A DNA stretch of 64,000 bases, taken from contig JAUVLT010000001.1 of NCBI GenBank assembly GCA_030600605.1, forward strand, positions 1 through 64,000, read 5' to 3'. The notes beneath the pieces were generated by a model, which did no database searches, had not been told where the DNA came from, and was given only the letters and a program-made list of their open reading frames with translations. This stretch comes from Mycoplasmatota bacterium (GTDB taxonomy: Bacteria; Bacillota_I; Bacilli_A; Izemoplasmatales; Izemoplasmataceae). Position numbers and translations under genes: made by a program. Shown here piece by piece: positions 1 to 9,188 of the stretch (its first letter is position 1; every line of letters begins with the position of its first letter).

Positions 1-541
1 CGTCAATAAAAGTTTTATTATGGCTAACAATAATAAAAGTTATATTCTTTCTTAATTTTCTTAATAATAAAGATAACTCATTGATTGATTCTAAATCAAG
101 ATGAGTAGTGGGTTCATCTAGTAACACAATATCAGGATTGAAAATAATACTTCTAACTATTGAAATTTTCATCTTCTCACCAGATGATAATTTCAATGCA
201 TTCTTATCTAATAAGTGCTGAATATCTAACACTTTACAATAATCATTAATCGTTTCTTGATATGACGAAACATCTAACTTTCTAATTTTAAGTGGATAAA
301 TAATATTCTCATATGCACTTCGATTAAACAATACTGCCTCTTGTGAATTATATGTTACTTCACCTTTTGCTTCTACAACTCCACTATATTCAATCAATGA
401 AGCAATTGCTTTTAATAATGTCGTTTTCCCAGTCCCATTACGACCACTAATAACTGAAATCAGATGTTTTTTAAATTTGTGATTATTAAATTTAAGTTCA
501 AGAGACTTGTATTTTACCGTTAATCCTTTTATCTCAATCAT
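1..541 (-). CDS. tupC: ABC transporter ATP-binding protein, tungstate/molybdate type (3' end runs off window)
   Basis: Reverse-strand translation from ATG at 541: MIEIKGLTVKYKSLELKF...ISGRNGTGKTTLLKA (Walker A)...LSSGEK (signature)...PDIVLLDEPTTHLD (Walker B). Overlaps the permease start by 8 nt. Absent from the ORF track because it is truncated at the window edge. Confidence 0.85.
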   Translation of the reverse strand, partial: MIEIKGLTVKYKSLELKFNNHKFKKHLISVISGRNGTGKTTLLKAIASLIEYSGVVEAKGEVTYNSQEAVLFNRSAYENIIYPLKIRKLDVSSYQETINDYCKVLDIQHLLDKNALKLSSGEKMKISIVRSIIFNPDIVLLDEPTTHLDLESINELSLLLRKLRKNITFIIVSHNKTFID

Positions 542-1217
542 AAAAATCACCTCTGAATCTAGCTAATAATGTATGTAGCATAAAGGCGATTAATAAAAGG
601 ATTATCCCCATCGCAATTGATACTGAGTATTCTCCCATACTATTATTTAAAGCAATATAAGTCGTCATTACCCTTGTATCATTTTTGATGTTTCCACCAA
701 CAAGCATAACAGCTCCAACTTCGCTTAAAGCTCTTGAAAATCCTAATATAACACTCATAAAAATGAATGGTTTAATTTCTTTTATTAAAAGAATTAATTT
801 ATCATACTTACTCGCACCAAGTGTTGTCGCTGTTTCTAAAACCTTCTTCTGTGTTTTTTCACTAGAGATAATAATATTTCCAATAATAATTGGTAATACT
901 AATAATGTTTGAGCAATATACATAGCTGACTTAGTAAATAATAGATTCATCCCATCAAATGGCCCTGTGATTAAAAGTAATACAACTAGTCCTAAAACAA
1001 CTGGAGGAATACCCATAAAAGTAAATACTATTTTTTTGGTAAATCTTTTTAATTTAAAATCTGAAATACTTATTAGTATTCCGATAATTGTTCCAAAAAA
1101 TGAAGCAGTGATTGTTGCTAGTATTGATATCGTTAAAGAAAGAAATATTATTGTATATATTTCTTGATCTAAGGATATCAATAATTCAATTGCTTTAAGA
1201 GTGCTTTCTAATATCAT
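534..1217 (-). CDS. tupB: Tungstate ABC transporter permease
   Basis: 227 aa multi-TM protein with the binding-protein-dependent permease motif (EIKPFIFMSVILGFSRALSEVGAVMLVGGNI); sits between the ATPase and the TupA-like protein. Confidence 0.9.
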   Translation of the reverse strand: MILESTLKAIELLISLDQEIYTIIFLSLTISILATITASFFGTIIGILISISDFKLKRFTKKIVFTFMGIPPVVLGLVVLLLITGPFDGMNLLFTKSAMYIAQTLLVLPIIIGNIIISSEKTQKKVLETATTLGASKYDKLILLIKEIKPFIFMSVILGFSRALSEVGAVMLVGGNIKNDTRVMTTYIALNNSMGEYSVSIAMGIILLLIAFMLHTLLARFRGDFYD

Positions 1218-1225
1218 CTAACCAC

Positions 1226-2005
1226 CTAGCTATTTGGATAAAATAATTGTGTATCGTATTTAATATATGTCGCAATTAAAGCTTGTGTATCTTCTCTAAG
1301 TATCCAATCATAAAATTGATCAGCATATAGTTCTTCGCGATTATGTAATTCTGGGTTAACTTTAATAACACCATATTGGTTTTTCAATTCTACACTATTT
1401 TCATAAGCAATTACTAAATCAAGATTTTCTAACATTGAAAGATATGTTGCTCGATCAGTTAATGTATAATATTGACTTAAAGATGTCATTGTAAGTGTTG
1501 ATCCCATACCTTGTCCAGTTTCTTTATACCAATCTCCAAAAGATGTTACATCATAATCAAATTGATTCCAAAGAGATAATTCCATCTTATGTGTTCCTGA
1601 GTTATCGCCTCTTGAATAAAAATCATGATTTTCACTTATCGTTTCTAATGTTTCTTCAAGTGTGGATGTCGATAGAGTAGTTGGCCCTACAAAAATAAAA
1701 TCATTATACATTATATTATGTCTTTTCTCTCCATATCCGTTATTTATAAATTCTACCTCACTGGCGTAAGCATGAACTAATAATATATCAGCTTCACCCA
1801 TTTCACCCATTTCAAGTGCTGCCCCTGTTCCCAAAGCTACTATTTTTACAAATACACCATATTCTTCTTCAAAATGAGGAATAATATAAGCTAGTAATCC
1901 GCTATTTTCAAGTGATGTAGTTGTAACAATAATTAATTCTTTTTTTTGACAAGAACTCAGTGTAAAAACAAAAATAATTCCTAATAAAACAATTAACTTC
2001 TTCAC
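1226..2005 (-). CDS. tupA: Tungstate-binding lipoprotein TupA
   Basis: Lipobox (LSSCQ), VTTTSLENSGLL and YSRGDNSGTHKMELSLW are typical of TupA; GTG start. Confidence 0.9.
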   Translation of the reverse strand: MKKLIVLLGIIFVFTLSSCQKKELIIVTTTSLENSGLLAYIIPHFEEEYGVFVKIVALGTGAALEMGEMGEADILLVHAYASEVEFINNGYGEKRHNIMYNDFIFVGPTTLSTSTLEETLETISENHDFYSRGDNSGTHKMELSLWNQFDYDVTSFGDWYKETGQGMGSTLTMTSLSQYYTLTDRATYLSMLENLDLVIAYENSVELKNQYGVIKVNPELHNREELYADQFYDWILREDTQALIATYIKYDTQLFYPNS

Positions 2006-2025
2006 AATCTTATCTCCTCTTCCAA

Positions 2026-2181
2026 AATATTCCGATAAAAAAAGATCTTTTACGCCTAAAAAGGAGTAAAAAACCTATCATCCTTTCCAAACGCGGGAGG
2101 CACAATAATTTCTCATTATACCCAATGGCTTATTAATCATAGTTGCTCATAACACCCGTAGATTAAAAAGCTCGGAATATT
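2026..2181 (-). promoter_or_regulatory. Molybdenum/tungsten cofactor (Moco/Tuco) riboswitch upstream of tupA
   Basis: Minus-strand RNA AATATTCCGAGC...GGGTATAATGAGAAATTATTGTGCCTCCCGCGTTTGGAAAGGATGATAGG...TCGGAATATT. It has the conserved GCCUCCCG-n-UGGAAAGG core as in the E. coli moaA leader and a perfect 10-bp closing stem (2172-2181 with 2026-2035). Confidence 0.9.
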
Positions 2182-2349
2182 TTTAACTACCTTAATAATA
2201 CCACAACATAACGTTTTATCATATACTATGGTAAAATATTTAAATATTTTCTTCTCCCTATCTAGCTTAAATATTAAATTTATTGAAAACGTTACCATTT
2301 TTAGGTATAATTAAAGGTGAGTTAAAAAAATAATATGGGAGGTATTTAA

Positions 2350-4137
2350 ATGTTTGGTTATATGGGTAAACTTCTAAGAATTAACTTAACTGATTCAACA
2401 GTTAAAGTTGAAGACTTAGATTTCGAACTAGCAAAGAAATACGTTGGTGGTCGAGGACTTGGAACTAAAATACTATTTGATGAAATCGACCCAAAAATTG
2501 ATGCATTGAGTCCAGAAAATAAAATTATTTTCATAAATGGACCATTGTCAGGAACGCCTACACCAACAGGTGGGAGATATATGGTAGTTACAAAATCACC
2601 ATTATCTGGGACAATCGCATCGTCTAACTCCGGGGGAACTTGGGGAGCAAGATTAAAATATGCTGGATACGATGGAGTAATCGTTGAAGGAAAAGCAGTA
2701 TCACCGGTTTATATTGATATAAATGAAGATTTGGTTGAAATTAAAGACGCATCTCATTTATGGGGAAAAATGGTTAGTGAAACTACTGATATTTTAGTCG
2801 AAAATAAGAAAAAGACAAACGTTTTAGCTATTGGACCTGGTGGTGAAAGATTAAGTAAAATGGCAGCTATTATGAATGACAAAGATCGAGCTGCAGGACG
2901 TAGTGGTGTTGGTGCTGTTATGGGTAGTAAAAACTTAAAAGCAATTGTTGTAAGTGGTAATTTAAAAGTTAGTTTATTTGATGATAAACAATTAAAAGTT
3001 ACTGTAAAAGAATCTAATTTAAAGATTAAAGAAAACCCTGTTACTGGTGAAGGTTTACCAACTTATGGTACTGCAGTTTTAGTAAATGCCATAAATGCTA
3101 ATGGAATCTTTCCAACTAACAATTTCCAAGAAGGTGTATTTAAAGATGCTGAAGATATTTCAGGGGAAACACTTGCTGAAAAATATTTAGTAAGAAAAGA
3201 TCCTTGTCACCGTTGTCTTATCGGTTGTGGTCGTTATACTAAAACTGATAAAGTTGAAGGTGGAGGACCAGAATACGAAACAGTTTGGGCTTTTGGAGCA
3301 GACTGTGGAGTAAAAGAATTAGATAAAATCATTGAAGCCAACTACTGGTGTAATCAATTAGGTATTGATACAATTTCAGTTGGTGCAACAATAGCTGCAG
3401 CAATGGAATTAAATCAAGTTGGAGCACTTAATGATGTTGATTTTGAAGGTGTAGACCTTACTTTTGGTAATGCTGAAGCAATTGTATATTGGACTAAAAA
3501 AATCGGATTAAGAGAAGGTTTCGGCGATAAAATGGCTGATGGTTCTTATCGATTATGTGAAATGTACGGGAGACCAGAATTATCTATGACAGTTAAAAAA
3601 TTAGAACTTCCAGCTTATGATCCAAGAGGAGTTCAAGGTCATGGATTAAACTACGCTACTTCTAATCGTGGAGGATGCCATGTTCGCGGTTATATGATTG
3701 CCCCAGAAATAGTAGGTCTTCCTGAAAAACTTGATCGTCTATCGCTTGAAAACAAACCTTTATGGACAAAAATATTCCAAGATTTAACTGCATTTATTGA
3801 TTCTATTGGATTATGTTTGTTCACATCATTTGCACTTGGTGCAGATGACTATGCTGAATTATATAACGGTGTTGTAGGTACTAATTGGACTGGAGAGGAA
3901 ATCTTAAAGGCAGGAGAAAGAATTTACACTCTTGAAAAACAATTTAATATTGCCGCAGGTATTTTACCTGAAGAAGATACTCTTCCAGCAAGATTACTTT
4001 ACGAACCAATGCCTAGTGGTCCTACAAAAGGACATGTACATCATTTAGATAAATTATTACCTGAGTATTATGAACTTAGAGGTTGGGATAATAAAGGTGT
4101 TCCAACTAAAGAAAGACTTAAAGATTTAGGACTTTAA
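2350..4137 (+). CDS. aor: Aldehyde ferredoxin oxidoreductase (tungsten-dependent AOR family)
   Basis: 595 aa; N-terminus MFGYMGKLLRINLTDSTVKVEDL...GGRGLGTKILFDEIDP, GRSGVGAVMGSKNLKAIVV, and the DPCHRCLIGC cluster region. Confidence 0.95.
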   Translation: MFGYMGKLLRINLTDSTVKVEDLDFELAKKYVGGRGLGTKILFDEIDPKIDALSPENKIIFINGPLSGTPTPTGGRYMVVTKSPLSGTIASSNSGGTWGARLKYAGYDGVIVEGKAVSPVYIDINEDLVEIKDASHLWGKMVSETTDILVENKKKTNVLAIGPGGERLSKMAAIMNDKDRAAGRSGVGAVMGSKNLKAIVVSGNLKVSLFDDKQLKVTVKESNLKIKENPVTGEGLPTYGTAVLVNAINANGIFPTNNFQEGVFKDAEDISGETLAEKYLVRKDPCHRCLIGCGRYTKTDKVEGGGPEYETVWAFGADCGVKELDKIIEANYWCNQLGIDTISVGATIAAAMELNQVGALNDVDFEGVDLTFGNAEAIVYWTKKIGLREGFGDKMADGSYRLCEMYGRPELSMTVKKLELPAYDPRGVQGHGLNYATSNRGGCHVRGYMIAPEIVGLPEKLDRLSLENKPLWTKIFQDLTAFIDSIGLCLFTSFALGADDYAELYNGVVGTNWTGEEILKAGERIYTLEKQFNIAAGILPEEDTLPARLLYEPMPSGPTKGHVHHLDKLLPEYYELRGWDNKGVPTKERLKDLGL

Positions 4138-4144
4138 AATTAAA

Positions 4145-4172
4145 AAGGAATGAATATTTTTATTCATTCCTT
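4145..4172 (+). other. Intercistronic hairpin between aor and the radical SAM gene
   Basis: Perfect 12-bp stem AAGGAATGAATA-TTTT-TATTCATTCCTT with no following U-tract. Confidence 0.7.
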
Positions 4173-4181
4173 CTTAATAGT

Positions 4182-5207
4182 ATGAAAAAAGTATATATTG
4201 AATTAACTAATAGATGTAATTTAAACTGTGAAATGTGTTATAGACATTCATGGGAGAATACCTTAGGTGATATGAACAACAAAGTAATTGATGAAATAAG
4301 CGCAAATCTTAAAAATACCAAAAGTATTGTCTTTGGTGGAATCGGCGAACCAACAATAGCTAAAGGATTCGAATATGCAATTGAAAAATTTAAAGACTAT
4401 GATTTAGAAATAACGACAAATGGGATAATTCTTAAATCAAAAATTGAAATGGTATGCCAAAATTTCAAAAAGATCATTATTAGTGTCGATGGAACCGAAG
4501 ATGACTACTATTCAGTTAGGAAAACAGAATTTTCACATATTAGAGAAACCTTAGAGTATCTCAATATATGCAAGAAGAAAAACAACTCGATTTTACCATC
4601 AATTGAGTTTGCCTTTGTTCTAACAAAATCAAATAAAGATACCATCTATAAAGTAATTGATTTTGCCAACAAGTATAATGTAGATAAAATTTTAGTATCT
4701 CATTTACTTCCTCAAAACAAAGAACAAGCTAAAGATATTTTCTATACTAAAGATTATAATCACAAAGGACATGAATATATAAAATTAGTAAGTAAATATG
4801 CAGTTTATGGAAATAAAATAAATATTTCATTTCCATATATGGAAATAAAAACAGAACGCTATTGTCAATTCGTAGAAAATGATTTCACCTATATTGATTA
4901 TTTAGGTAATGTTATCCCTTGCTATCGTTTTGCTAATACCTATACAGAGTGGGTTTTTGATCGCGAAAAAACAGTTTTGAAACACTCATTTGGAAACGTA
5001 TTAAACTCAAGCCTTCAAGATATATATTATGGAGAAGAATATTCAGATTTTAGAGAGAGTGTATTAAATACCAAACATCCAAGTTGTGTTGATTGCAATT
5101 TTGAAGACAGTTGTAGTTTCATTGAGACAACCGAATATGACTGTTTGAGTTACACTCCGAGTTGCGCAGATTGTTTGTGGAATCGAAATATAATAAAGTG
5201 TACATAG
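4182..5207 (+). CDS. Radical SAM/SPASM-type protein, AOR-cofactor-modifying family
   Basis: CNLNCEMC (CxxxCxxC) near the N-terminus, FGGIGEPT, and a Cys-rich C-terminus (CVDCNFEDSC...CADCLWNRNIIKC). Directly downstream of aor. Confidence 0.85.
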   Translation: MKKVYIELTNRCNLNCEMCYRHSWENTLGDMNNKVIDEISANLKNTKSIVFGGIGEPTIAKGFEYAIEKFKDYDLEITTNGIILKSKIEMVCQNFKKIIISVDGTEDDYYSVRKTEFSHIRETLEYLNICKKKNNSILPSIEFAFVLTKSNKDTIYKVIDFANKYNVDKILVSHLLPQNKEQAKDIFYTKDYNHKGHEYIKLVSKYAVYGNKINISFPYMEIKTERYCQFVENDFTYIDYLGNVIPCYRFANTYTEWVFDREKTVLKHSFGNVLNSSLQDIYYGEEYSDFRESVLNTKHPSCVDCNFEDSCSFIETTEYDCLSYTPSCADCLWNRNIIKCT

Positions 5208-5450
5208 GTGAATAATATGATAACTGTGAAATTATATTCATCCATCAGAAAATATGGTGGAAAAGAAATTATGTTTGAATATCGAAAAGGCCTTGTTGTT
5301 AGAGACATTATCGAAGAACTAAAAATACCGATTAAAGAAATTTCAATAATTATTTTAAATCATTATGATAATACTACCGATAAGATGATTGATCGGGAAG
5401 TTAAAGAATCTTCATTAATTCATCTTTTCCCTCCAATGGCTGGTGGATAA
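5208..5450 (+). CDS. MoaD/ThiS-family sulfur carrier protein
   Basis: 80 aa beta-grasp-like sequence ending in PPMAGG (C-terminal GG). Confidence 0.85.
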   Translation: MNNMITVKLYSSIRKYGGKEIMFEYRKGLVVRDIIEELKIPIKEISIIILNHYDNTTDKMIDREVKESSLIHLFPPMAGG

Positions 5451-6125
5451 ATGGAACAATATAGCAGAAATACTGGCATCCTCACCTTGGATGAAATCTC
5501 AAAAATCAATGAAACAAATATTTTATTAATAGGTGTGGGTGGACTTGGTGGATACATTGCGAGTGGTTTAGTACGTTTCGGAGTTAAAAACATTACAATT
5601 GTTGATTTTGATACATTCGAAATTTCTAATTTAAATCGTCAACTTTATGCAACAACCAAAACTTTAGGGAAATCAAAAGTAGAAATAACTAAAAAGAGAC
5701 TACTCGAGATAAATCCTAATCTTCATATAAAAACTATTTTTATAAAATATGATGAGTTTATTGATAAAAAAATTTATGACGGAATAGATATTGTCTTTGA
5801 TGGAGTAGATAATATAAAAACAAAACTACTTATCGAAAAACACGCATCATTCTTTAATAAACCATTAATTCACGGAGCAATTGGTGGATGGTACGGACAA
5901 GTCGGTATTATTTTACCTGGTAGCAATATACTAAAAGAAATATATTCTAATAAAACAAAAGGCATTGAAGAAGTATTAAAAAGCCCTACATTCATTCCTG
6001 GAATTGTTGGAAATATTATGATTAGTGAATTTATAAAGTTTATTCTAAAAAAAGATGCATTAATAAATAAAATTCTATATATTGATGTTCTTGATCATGA
6101 ATATAGAATCATCTATCAAAAATAA
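5451..6125 (+). CDS. ThiF/MoeB/HesA-family adenylyltransferase
   Basis: ILLIGVGGLGGYIASGLVRFGVKNITIVDFDTFEISNLNRQLYAT (ThiF nucleotide-binding motif); abuts the MoaD-like ORF. Confidence 0.88.
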   Translation: MEQYSRNTGILTLDEISKINETNILLIGVGGLGGYIASGLVRFGVKNITIVDFDTFEISNLNRQLYATTKTLGKSKVEITKKRLLEINPNLHIKTIFIKYDEFIDKKIYDGIDIVFDGVDNIKTKLLIEKHASFFNKPLIHGAIGGWYGQVGIILPGSNILKEIYSNKTKGIEEVLKSPTFIPGIVGNIMISEFIKFILKKDALINKILYIDVLDHEYRIIYQK

Positions 6126-6150
6126 AGTGGAGCAAAATTGCTCCACTTTT
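6124..6150. terminator. Bidirectional Rho-independent terminator
   Basis: AAAGTGGAGCAA-AA-TTGCTCCACTTT followed by T-rich sequence, between convergent genes. Confidence 0.85.
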
Positions 6151-6162
6151 AATTTTTACTTT

Positions 6163-7485
6163 TTAAATCATATGTTGATGTTCAATATAATCTTGATCTT
6201 TCTCAGGCAATTCTCCCGCTTTCTTAAATGCCCATTTAACAATTATTTCACCAAATACTTTATAAACAACAGTTGCTGCTAAGATAACTGTTAAAACAGT
6301 TGATCCAATTACTGCAAAATGTGGATTATCTAATTCACCAGCAAGTTGCAAAAATCTAAATTCAACTAATATTGCCATATCAATAGCAACCCCACCTTGT
6401 GGTATTAAGGTAACTCCTAAGAATTTTACTACCTCTTTTTTCTCTTTCATGATTTTTGTCGATGCGCTTGATCCAATCATTTTACCAATTATTCTTACAA
6501 AGATATAGATTAATCCTAATTCCCCTAATCTAGGAAGAAGAGCAACGTCTAATTCAGCACCAGATAATGTAAAAAACACTAATAGTAACGGTAATATAAT
6601 TGCATCTGTAATATCCTTAACCTTATACATATAATCAGGATCAAGTTTATTTGACACTAATACACCAATCGTTAAAGGTAATAATATTGCTGACATTTCA
6701 GCTGCATGACCTATTCCAATACCAAAGAATAATCCAACTACAACAATTAATAATAATGATAAATTATCACCTTTTTTAAAGTGATTTAATATATAAACAA
6801 TTATTAATCCTAAAATACTCCCTATTATTATTGATAATCCAATCTCTAGCATTGGTCCAAGTAATAAATTACCTGCACTAATTACTTCTCCAGAATGTCC
6901 AGCTAAATAGATTGAGATTGGTAGTATAAATGCAAATACAATAATCCCAAAAGCATCATCTAAAGCTACCATTGGACAAAGAAGATTAGTTAATCTTCCT
7001 TTTACATGATAACTTTTTATACATACCAAAATTGGTGCAGGTGTAGTAACTATTGCAATAGCCCCAAATATTAGTGCATATGTTACTTTATATTCATCAA
7101 CAAATAAATAAACTGCTCCTGCTACTAATAAAAAAGTCATAATCGCTTGTGATAATGTTACAAACAAAACTTCTTTTCCAGTCTTCTTAAGTCTTTTAAA
7201 ATTTAGTTCCATCCCAATATTAAATCCAATAAATCCCAATGCTAATATTTTAAATGCTTTAAAACTACTTAAAACTTCATGGCTCATTATGCCTAAAGCA
7301 TTTGGACCAATAATAATCCCCATTATTATATATCCAGTTACTTTAGGTAATCTCGCAAGCTCAGCTAATTTACCACCAATAATACCCAGTGTTAATAATA
7401 AAGCAATATTAAATAAAATATTTGAAGTTAATTGTTCAATAAATATAGCAAAATCTAATGTTTCTATTGCTAAAATAAAATTCAT
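6163..7485 (-). CDS. Cation:proton antiporter (CPA2/Kef/NapA type)
   Basis: ~440 aa multi-TM protein; LPKVTGYIIMGIIIGPNALG, FIGFNIGMELN. The start at MNFILAI has a GAGGAGAAAG SD. Confidence 0.85.
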   Translation of the reverse strand: MNFILAIETLDFAIFIEQLTSNILFNIALLLTLGIIGGKLAELARLPKVTGYIIMGIIIGPNALGIMSHEVLSSFKAFKILALGFIGFNIGMELNFKRLKKTGKEVLFVTLSQAIMTFLLVAGAVYLFVDEYKVTYALIFGAIAIVTTPAPILVCIKSYHVKGRLTNLLCPMVALDDAFGIIVFAFILPISIYLAGHSGEVISAGNLLLGPMLEIGLSIIIGSILGLIIVYILNHFKKGDNLSLLLIVVVGLFFGIGIGHAAEMSAILLPLTIGVLVSNKLDPDYMYKVKDITDAIILPLLLVFFTLSGAELDVALLPRLGELGLIYIFVRIIGKMIGSSASTKIMKEKKEVVKFLGVTLIPQGGVAIDMAILVEFRFLQLAGELDNPHFAVIGSTVLTVILAATVVYKVFGEIIVKWAFKKAGELPEKDQDYIEHQHMI

Positions 7486-7665
7486 AGACTTTCTCCTCGT
7501 CAAATGTTAGTTTCATTATACAACTATGATATCATAAATTGACCTAGAAATAAAAGGCAATTCAGTTTGAAGATAGTGTAAAATGGTTTTGGAAAAGTAA
7601 TTAAAAAGGATAAGCACCTTTGGTATAATAAAAGTACAACCAATCATCATAAAGGAGCTTATCAC

Positions 7666-9072
7666 ATGTCTATTATAAACCAAATGTATTCAAAAATCAT
7701 TAAAAATAGTATCGAAAAATCATTAAAAGCTGAAATACGGCTTAGTTCAATTAATAATTATCTTGATTTTATTAACTATTTAGATGCATTTTTACTTGAA
7801 ATAGTTAAGAAATCTATCATTGATTCTTTTGAATCGATTGATTATACATTTAAACATTCTAAACATAGAAAAGAACTTTATTATACGAAGGGATTATATC
7901 CCAGAACGATTATGACACTGTTTGGTGAAATCACTTTCGAACGTGAGTACTACGTACCCAAGGGATCTAATTGTGATGGGTTTTATTATGTTGATCGTTT
8001 ATTTGATTTACCTAAAAGAGATTATTATGATCCAATGATTAAAGCTTATATTATTGAACTAAGTGGTAGGTATTCTTATATCCAGTCAGGTGAAATAATT
8101 GGTGATAAGATAGGCTCAAAGTTTAAAACTCTTGCGGAATCTAATTTATCTAAAATATCAAGACAGACAGTTTATAATGTTATTAAACATAGTGATTTAG
8201 ATTATCTTTCAATGGAAACAAAAGAAGATATTGAAACATTATATATTCAATTTGATGAAAAATGGGTTTATACTCAAAATAATAATAATCAAATGAAAGA
8301 GATTAAAGCTGCGGTTGTTTACACCGATATAGAAAAGGTTTATAAAGGGCGAAATAAGCTCGTTAATAGACACGTGATTACTTCTGATGTCAGTGCTTTT
8401 GATATTCGTGAAAAAGTCTTAGATTACGTAAATAATACTTATAATGTTGATAAAATTAAAACTGTGATTACTTCAGGGGATGGTGCTTCATGGATTAAAC
8501 ATTCTACTGATCGATTCAAGTTTACTCCTAATACTTCTAATATCTTTGTTCTTGATAGATTTCATATGCACCAAGCGATTAATCATATCTCTAAAGATAA
8601 TGATATTAAATATTATTTAAGGCATTATATTGAGAATGGTATGAGGAAATCTTTTAAAGAAACTTGTAATGCTCTTATTACCGAATATCCTCACAGAGAG
8701 GATATAATCTCTAAAAATAGAGATTATATTGTATCTAATTGGTTTGTTATTAAGAATCAATCTCATCCTCTGTTTAAAGGTTGTTCAATGGAAGGTCATA
8801 TCTCTCATGTTCTTGCTGCTTTATTTACTTCAAGACCTAAAGCTCATGCTCTTCACATGATTACTAAAAGACTTAGAATACGAGAATTACTAACTAATAG
8901 TAATGATATTAAATCAATTTATTTATCTAATCATGTTAATCCTGTTCCTGAAATTGATTATGTTGAACTTAATCATCGATACCCAACTACTGTCTTAGAT
9001 GCTATTGGTCATAAAGTTACTAGTAAATATAAATTATTTGAAAGTATCAGAAATTCTACTATTTTTTCTTAA
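7666..9072 (+). CDS. ISLre2/UPF0236-family transposase
   Basis: 468 aa; LYYTKGLYPRTIMTLFGEITFEREYYV, YIQFDEKWVYTQ, VITSGDGASWIK, LDRFHMHQAI are typical of ISLre2 transposases. Uninterrupted ORF. Confidence 0.88.
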   Translation: MSIINQMYSKIIKNSIEKSLKAEIRLSSINNYLDFINYLDAFLLEIVKKSIIDSFESIDYTFKHSKHRKELYYTKGLYPRTIMTLFGEITFEREYYVPKGSNCDGFYYVDRLFDLPKRDYYDPMIKAYIIELSGRYSYIQSGEIIGDKIGSKFKTLAESNLSKISRQTVYNVIKHSDLDYLSMETKEDIETLYIQFDEKWVYTQNNNNQMKEIKAAVVYTDIEKVYKGRNKLVNRHVITSDVSAFDIREKVLDYVNNTYNVDKIKTVITSGDGASWIKHSTDRFKFTPNTSNIFVLDRFHMHQAINHISKDNDIKYYLRHYIENGMRKSFKETCNALITEYPHREDIISKNRDYIVSNWFVIKNQSHPLFKGCSMEGHISHVLAALFTSRPKAHALHMITKRLRIRELLTNSNDIKSIYLSNHVNPVPEIDYVELNHRYPTTVLDAIGHKVTSKYKLFESIRNSTIFS

Positions 9073-9080
9073 AAAATGGC

Positions 9081-9098
9081 GAACCCCCATGGGGGTTC
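9081..9098. repeat. Perfect 18-bp palindrome at the 3' side of the transposase gene
   Basis: GAACCCCCATGGGGGTTC equals its own reverse complement; inside the IS. Confidence 0.85.
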
Positions 9099-9188
9099 CT
9101 CCACTTATCATTATGTATCTCTTATTATATCATTTATTTTCCATAATCATTTGACACTAAGCAGTTTGAATTGCCTTTATAATTATAC

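Larger units (their letters stand above)
7553..9178 (+). mobile_element. ISLre2-family insertion sequence (UPF0236 transposase)
   Basis: Imperfect terminal inverted repeats flank the transposase. Left: AAAGGCAATTCAGTTTGAAGATAGTGTAAAATGGTTTTGGAAAA. Right (reverse complement): AAAGGCAATTCAAACTGCTTAGTGTCAAATGATTATGGAAAA. No clear target-site duplication was found. Confidence 0.75.

Noticed and set aside
685-1680. Short plus-strand ORFs opposite tupB/tupA (and similar antisense ORFs throughout)
   Set aside because: Antisense to well-supported CDSs, with low-complexity translations and no RBS support.
7553-9178. Target-site duplication of the IS
   Set aside because: Flanks GAAATA/ATAATT do not form a convincing direct repeat.
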